From NCBI RefSeq assembly GCF_037029465.1, contig NZ_JAYMEM010000006.1:124001-188000 (forward strand): DNA of 64,000 nt. Direction: 5' to 3'. How positions within the stretch are numbered: position 1 is the first letter of the stretch; each line of letters opens with the position of its first letter. The stretch comes from Mesoflavibacter sp037029465 (GTDB taxonomy: Bacteria > Bacteroidota > Bacteroidia > Flavobacteriales > Flavobacteriaceae). Of the stretch, positions 61,763-64,000 are shown in pieces. The translations under genes and the position numbers were made by a program. Below the pieces are notes generated by a model. The model saw only the letters and a list, made by a program, of their open reading frames with translations, was not told the DNA's origin and ran no database searches.

Positions 61763-63949
61763 TTAAAGTTTATCGCCTAAAGTACGATTTATAAAATTGG
61801 TCATTTTTGTATAAAGTTGCAACCTTGTGTTGCCTCCATAAATACCATGATTTTTATCTGGATAAATCATTAGCTCAAATTGCTTGTTAGCTTGTACTAA
61901 AGCTTCTACCATACGCATGGTATTTTGTACATGCACATTATCATCTCCTGTACCATGGATTAACAAATAATCTCCTTTTAATTTTTCTACATGATTAATT
62001 GGTGAGTTTTCGTCATAACCACTTGGGTTTTCTTGTGGCGTTGTCATGTAACGCTCTGTATAAATTGAGTCGTAATAACGCCAGCTTGTTACTGGTGCTA
62101 CTGCAATTGCCATTTTAAAGACATCATTTCCTTTAAATAAGGCATTACTTGACATAAAACCTCCGTAAGACCAGCCCCAAATTCCTATTCTTGACGCATC
62201 AATATAATCTCTTTGTCCTAATAATTTAGCTGCATCAATTTGATCTTCAACTTCATATTTACCCAATTCTTTTTGGGTTACTTTTTTAAAGTCTGCACCT
62301 TTTAAACCTGTTCCTCTACCGTCAACACAAGCAACAATATAACCTTGTTGTGCTAATAGTTGATACCAATAATCGTTTGCGTTATTCCAACGGTTAGCTA
62401 CTTGTTGAGATCCTGGTCCTGAGTATTGAAACATAAACAACGGATATTGTTTTGAAGTATCAAAATTAGCAGGTTTAATCATCCACATGTTAAGGTCGTT
62501 ACCATTAACATTTATAGTTGAAAATTCTTTTTCAGATAATTGGTAATCTGCTAATTGATTTTTTAAATCGCTATTATCTTTGATAACCTTTAAAACCTTA
62601 CCTGATTTTGCATCATTTAAAGTATATAAATATGGCGTTGATGCATTTGAAAATGTATTGATAAAATAGGTGAAATCTGCACTAAAATCCGCATTATTTG
62701 TTCCTGTTTTATCGGTTAATCTTTGTTTTTTAGTTCCGTTTAATTTTATAGTATAAACATCTCTGTTAATACTTCCGTTTTCTACAGATTGGTAAAAAAT
62801 TCTATCGGTTTTATCATCGTAACCATAGTAGCTAGTTACTTCCCAATTTCCTTTGGTAACTTGATTGATTAACTTTCCGTTTTTATCATAGTGATAAATG
62901 TGATTATATCCATCTTTTTCGCTTGTCCAAATAAAGCTATCATCTTCTAAAAATGTTAAATCGAAAGTCACATCTATGTATGCTTTATCCGTTTCAGCTA
63001 AAACAATTTCAGCTTCATTTTTCTTTGCATTAATAAACCAAAGGTCTAATTCGTTTTGGTAACGATTCATAAATTGTGCACTTAACACATCTGGATTGTT
63101 GGTCCATTGGATACGTGGAATATAAAAATCGTTGTACACTTTATTTACTTTAACTTCTTCAGCTTTATTTGTTTTTAAATCATAAATATGAAGCGAAACT
63201 TCAGCATTTTTTTCTCCTGCTTTAGGGTATTTAAACACCGATTGTGTTGGGTATAAATCTTCACCATAAACATCCATTGAAAATTCCGGCACATCAGTTT
63301 CGTCAAATCTAATAAATGCTATTTTGTTGCTATCTGCATTCCAATCGAAAGCACGAACAAAACTAAATTCTTCTTCATAAACCCAGTCGGTAATTCCGTT
63401 GATAATTTTATTTTTTACACCATCAGCAGTAAACTGAGTAATTTTACCTGAGCTTAAATCTTTTACATACAAATTATTGTTTAAACCAAAAGCAATTTTT
63501 GTTCCGTCTGGAGAAAATGTTGGTTCTTGTATTTTGTCTTCGGTTACTAAAGTTGTTTTTCCTGTTTCTGTATCAAAAACAAAATATTTACCTAAAGTAG
63601 ATCGTCTAAAAATAGATTCTTCTTCTGTAGCTAAAAGCACTTTGCTTTCGTCTTCACTAAACGTGTAATCTGTAAAATAAGGGATTGCATTAATATCTGC
63701 AGAGCTTACTAAAGTTTTGGTCTTTTCTAACGTTTTATAATCGTAAATATCGATAGTTGTAGCTCGATTGGCTCTATCAAAATTTAAAACGGAATACTGT
63801 TGACCGTTTTTCATAGAGTGTAACGCTTGTAAACCTTCTGTTCTAAAGGTACCGTTCCAAATTTCTTCTAATGTAATTTGCTTGTTTTGAGCCGTTAAAG
63901 CAGATGTTGCTAAAACTAAAAAAAGGGAAAGAATTTTTAATATTTTCAT
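61763..63949 (-). CDS. Dipeptidyl peptidase IV (S9 family)
   Basis: 728 residues with a Sec signal peptide (LSLFLVLATSALTA). An N-terminal eight-bladed propeller carries the substrate-amine Glu pair in GITDWVYEEEFSF, the DPP IV hallmark. The C-terminal hydrolase has IGIWGWSYGGFMS (nucleophile Ser), an Asp in HGTGDDNVHVQN and a His in PDKNHGIYGG. It releases X-Pro or X-Ala dipeptides from the N-termini of peptides in the periplasm. First gene of an operon with a POT peptide transporter. Confidence 0.95.
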   Translation of the reverse strand: MKILKILSLFLVLATSALTAQNKQITLEEIWNGTFRTEGLQALHSMKNGQQYSVLNFDRANRATTIDIYDYKTLEKTKTLVSSADINAIPYFTDYTFSEDESKVLLATEEESIFRRSTLGKYFVFDTETGKTTLVTEDKIQEPTFSPDGTKIAFGLNNNLYVKDLSSGKITQFTADGVKNKIINGITDWVYEEEFSFVRAFDWNADSNKIAFIRFDETDVPEFSMDVYGEDLYPTQSVFKYPKAGEKNAEVSLHIYDLKTNKAEEVKVNKVYNDFYIPRIQWTNNPDVLSAQFMNRYQNELDLWFINAKKNEAEIVLAETDKAYIDVTFDLTFLEDDSFIWTSEKDGYNHIYHYDKNGKLINQVTKGNWEVTSYYGYDDKTDRIFYQSVENGSINRDVYTIKLNGTKKQRLTDKTGTNNADFSADFTYFINTFSNASTPYLYTLNDAKSGKVLKVIKDNSDLKNQLADYQLSEKEFSTINVNGNDLNMWMIKPANFDTSKQYPLFMFQYSGPGSQQVANRWNNANDYWYQLLAQQGYIVACVDGRGTGLKGADFKKVTQKELGKYEVEDQIDAAKLLGQRDYIDASRIGIWGWSYGGFMSSNALFKGNDVFKMAIAVAPVTSWRYYDSIYTERYMTTPQENPSGYDENSPINHVEKLKGDYLLIHGTGDDNVHVQNTMRMVEALVQANKQFELMIYPDKNHGIYGGNTRLQLYTKMTNFINRTLGDKL

Positions 63950-64000
63950 CTAAAATTAAATATTTAATAAAAGGTTGTCAAGTTTACTAAAAATTAGCCA

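Overview
The window is chromosomal DNA of a member of the Bacteroidota, almost certainly the family Flavobacteriaceae (probably a marine lineage; the genus cannot be decided from sequence alone). The evidence is the low G+C content, A-rich leaders without Shine-Dalgarno sequences, TAnnTTTG-type promoter boxes, a short primary sigma factor without region 1.1, a FtsZ of about 650 residues, a mevalonate-pathway cluster, lipoproteins and outer-membrane barrels of Bacteroidota type, and a MurE with the meso-diaminopimelate motif DNPR. It is mostly housekeeping DNA. No phage, insertion sequence or CRISPR array is present.

Layout. 1-8.4 kb (+): the 3' end of pnp, a proC-proB-proA proline operon, a lipoprotein, an ECF sigma factor overlapping a membrane-anchored beta-barrel protein, then rpoD and rpe. 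8.4-10.5 kb (-): a CBS-domain protein, an MtfA-like peptidase, tRNA-Arg(UCG) with a stray copy of its 3' end, and yqeY. 10.6-26.2 kb (-): a complete dcw division and cell-wall cluster in the order mraZ, rsmH, ftsL-like, ftsI, murE, mraY, murD, ftsW, murG, murC, ftsQ, ftsA, ftsZ. A triple 10-bp MraZ operator overlaps its promoter. 26.4-27.9 kb (+): an alpha/beta hydrolase and engB. 27.9-32.8 kb (-): a small exported protein and an operon of arginine decarboxylase, agmatinase and a deoxyhypusine-synthase-like enzyme (probably homospermidine synthesis), followed by an acidic protein and an RMD1/DUF155 membrane protein.

32.8-33.2 kb is the only gene-free stretch longer than 300 bases; it holds a G+C-richer, hairpin-containing segment of unknown nature. 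33.2-38.7 kb: a fatty-acid-hydroxylase-family protein, then a mevalonate/isoprenoid operon (mvaD, GHMP kinase, UbiA-type prenyltransferase) that ends with a pseudouridine-synthase-like protein lacking its catalytic aspartate, and a divergent TetR regulator. 38.7-43.3 kb: a frameshifted DUF1697 gene, a BaiN-type flavoprotein, a glycerophosphodiesterase, a lipoprotein and a DUF2254 membrane protein. 43.3-50.7 kb: a 1236-residue fusion of calcineurin-like phosphatase, a kinase-like module and an Omp85-type barrel; next to it, divergently transcribed, an HD-hydrolase fused to a Pycsar-effector-like (PycTM) membrane module; and a large GAF protein. 50.9-64 kb: an oppC-like permease with a Prc-type protease, surE-lpxB-NlpC/P60-comEC, a thioredoxin-like protein, and a dipeptidyl-peptidase IV plus POT peptide-transporter operon.

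The most interesting items are the phosphatase/kinase-like/barrel fusion, the HD-PycTM fusion, the catalytically degenerate RsuA-family protein, the polyamine operon, the MraZ operator and the duplicated tRNA 3' end. I did not find a clearly new multigene defence system.
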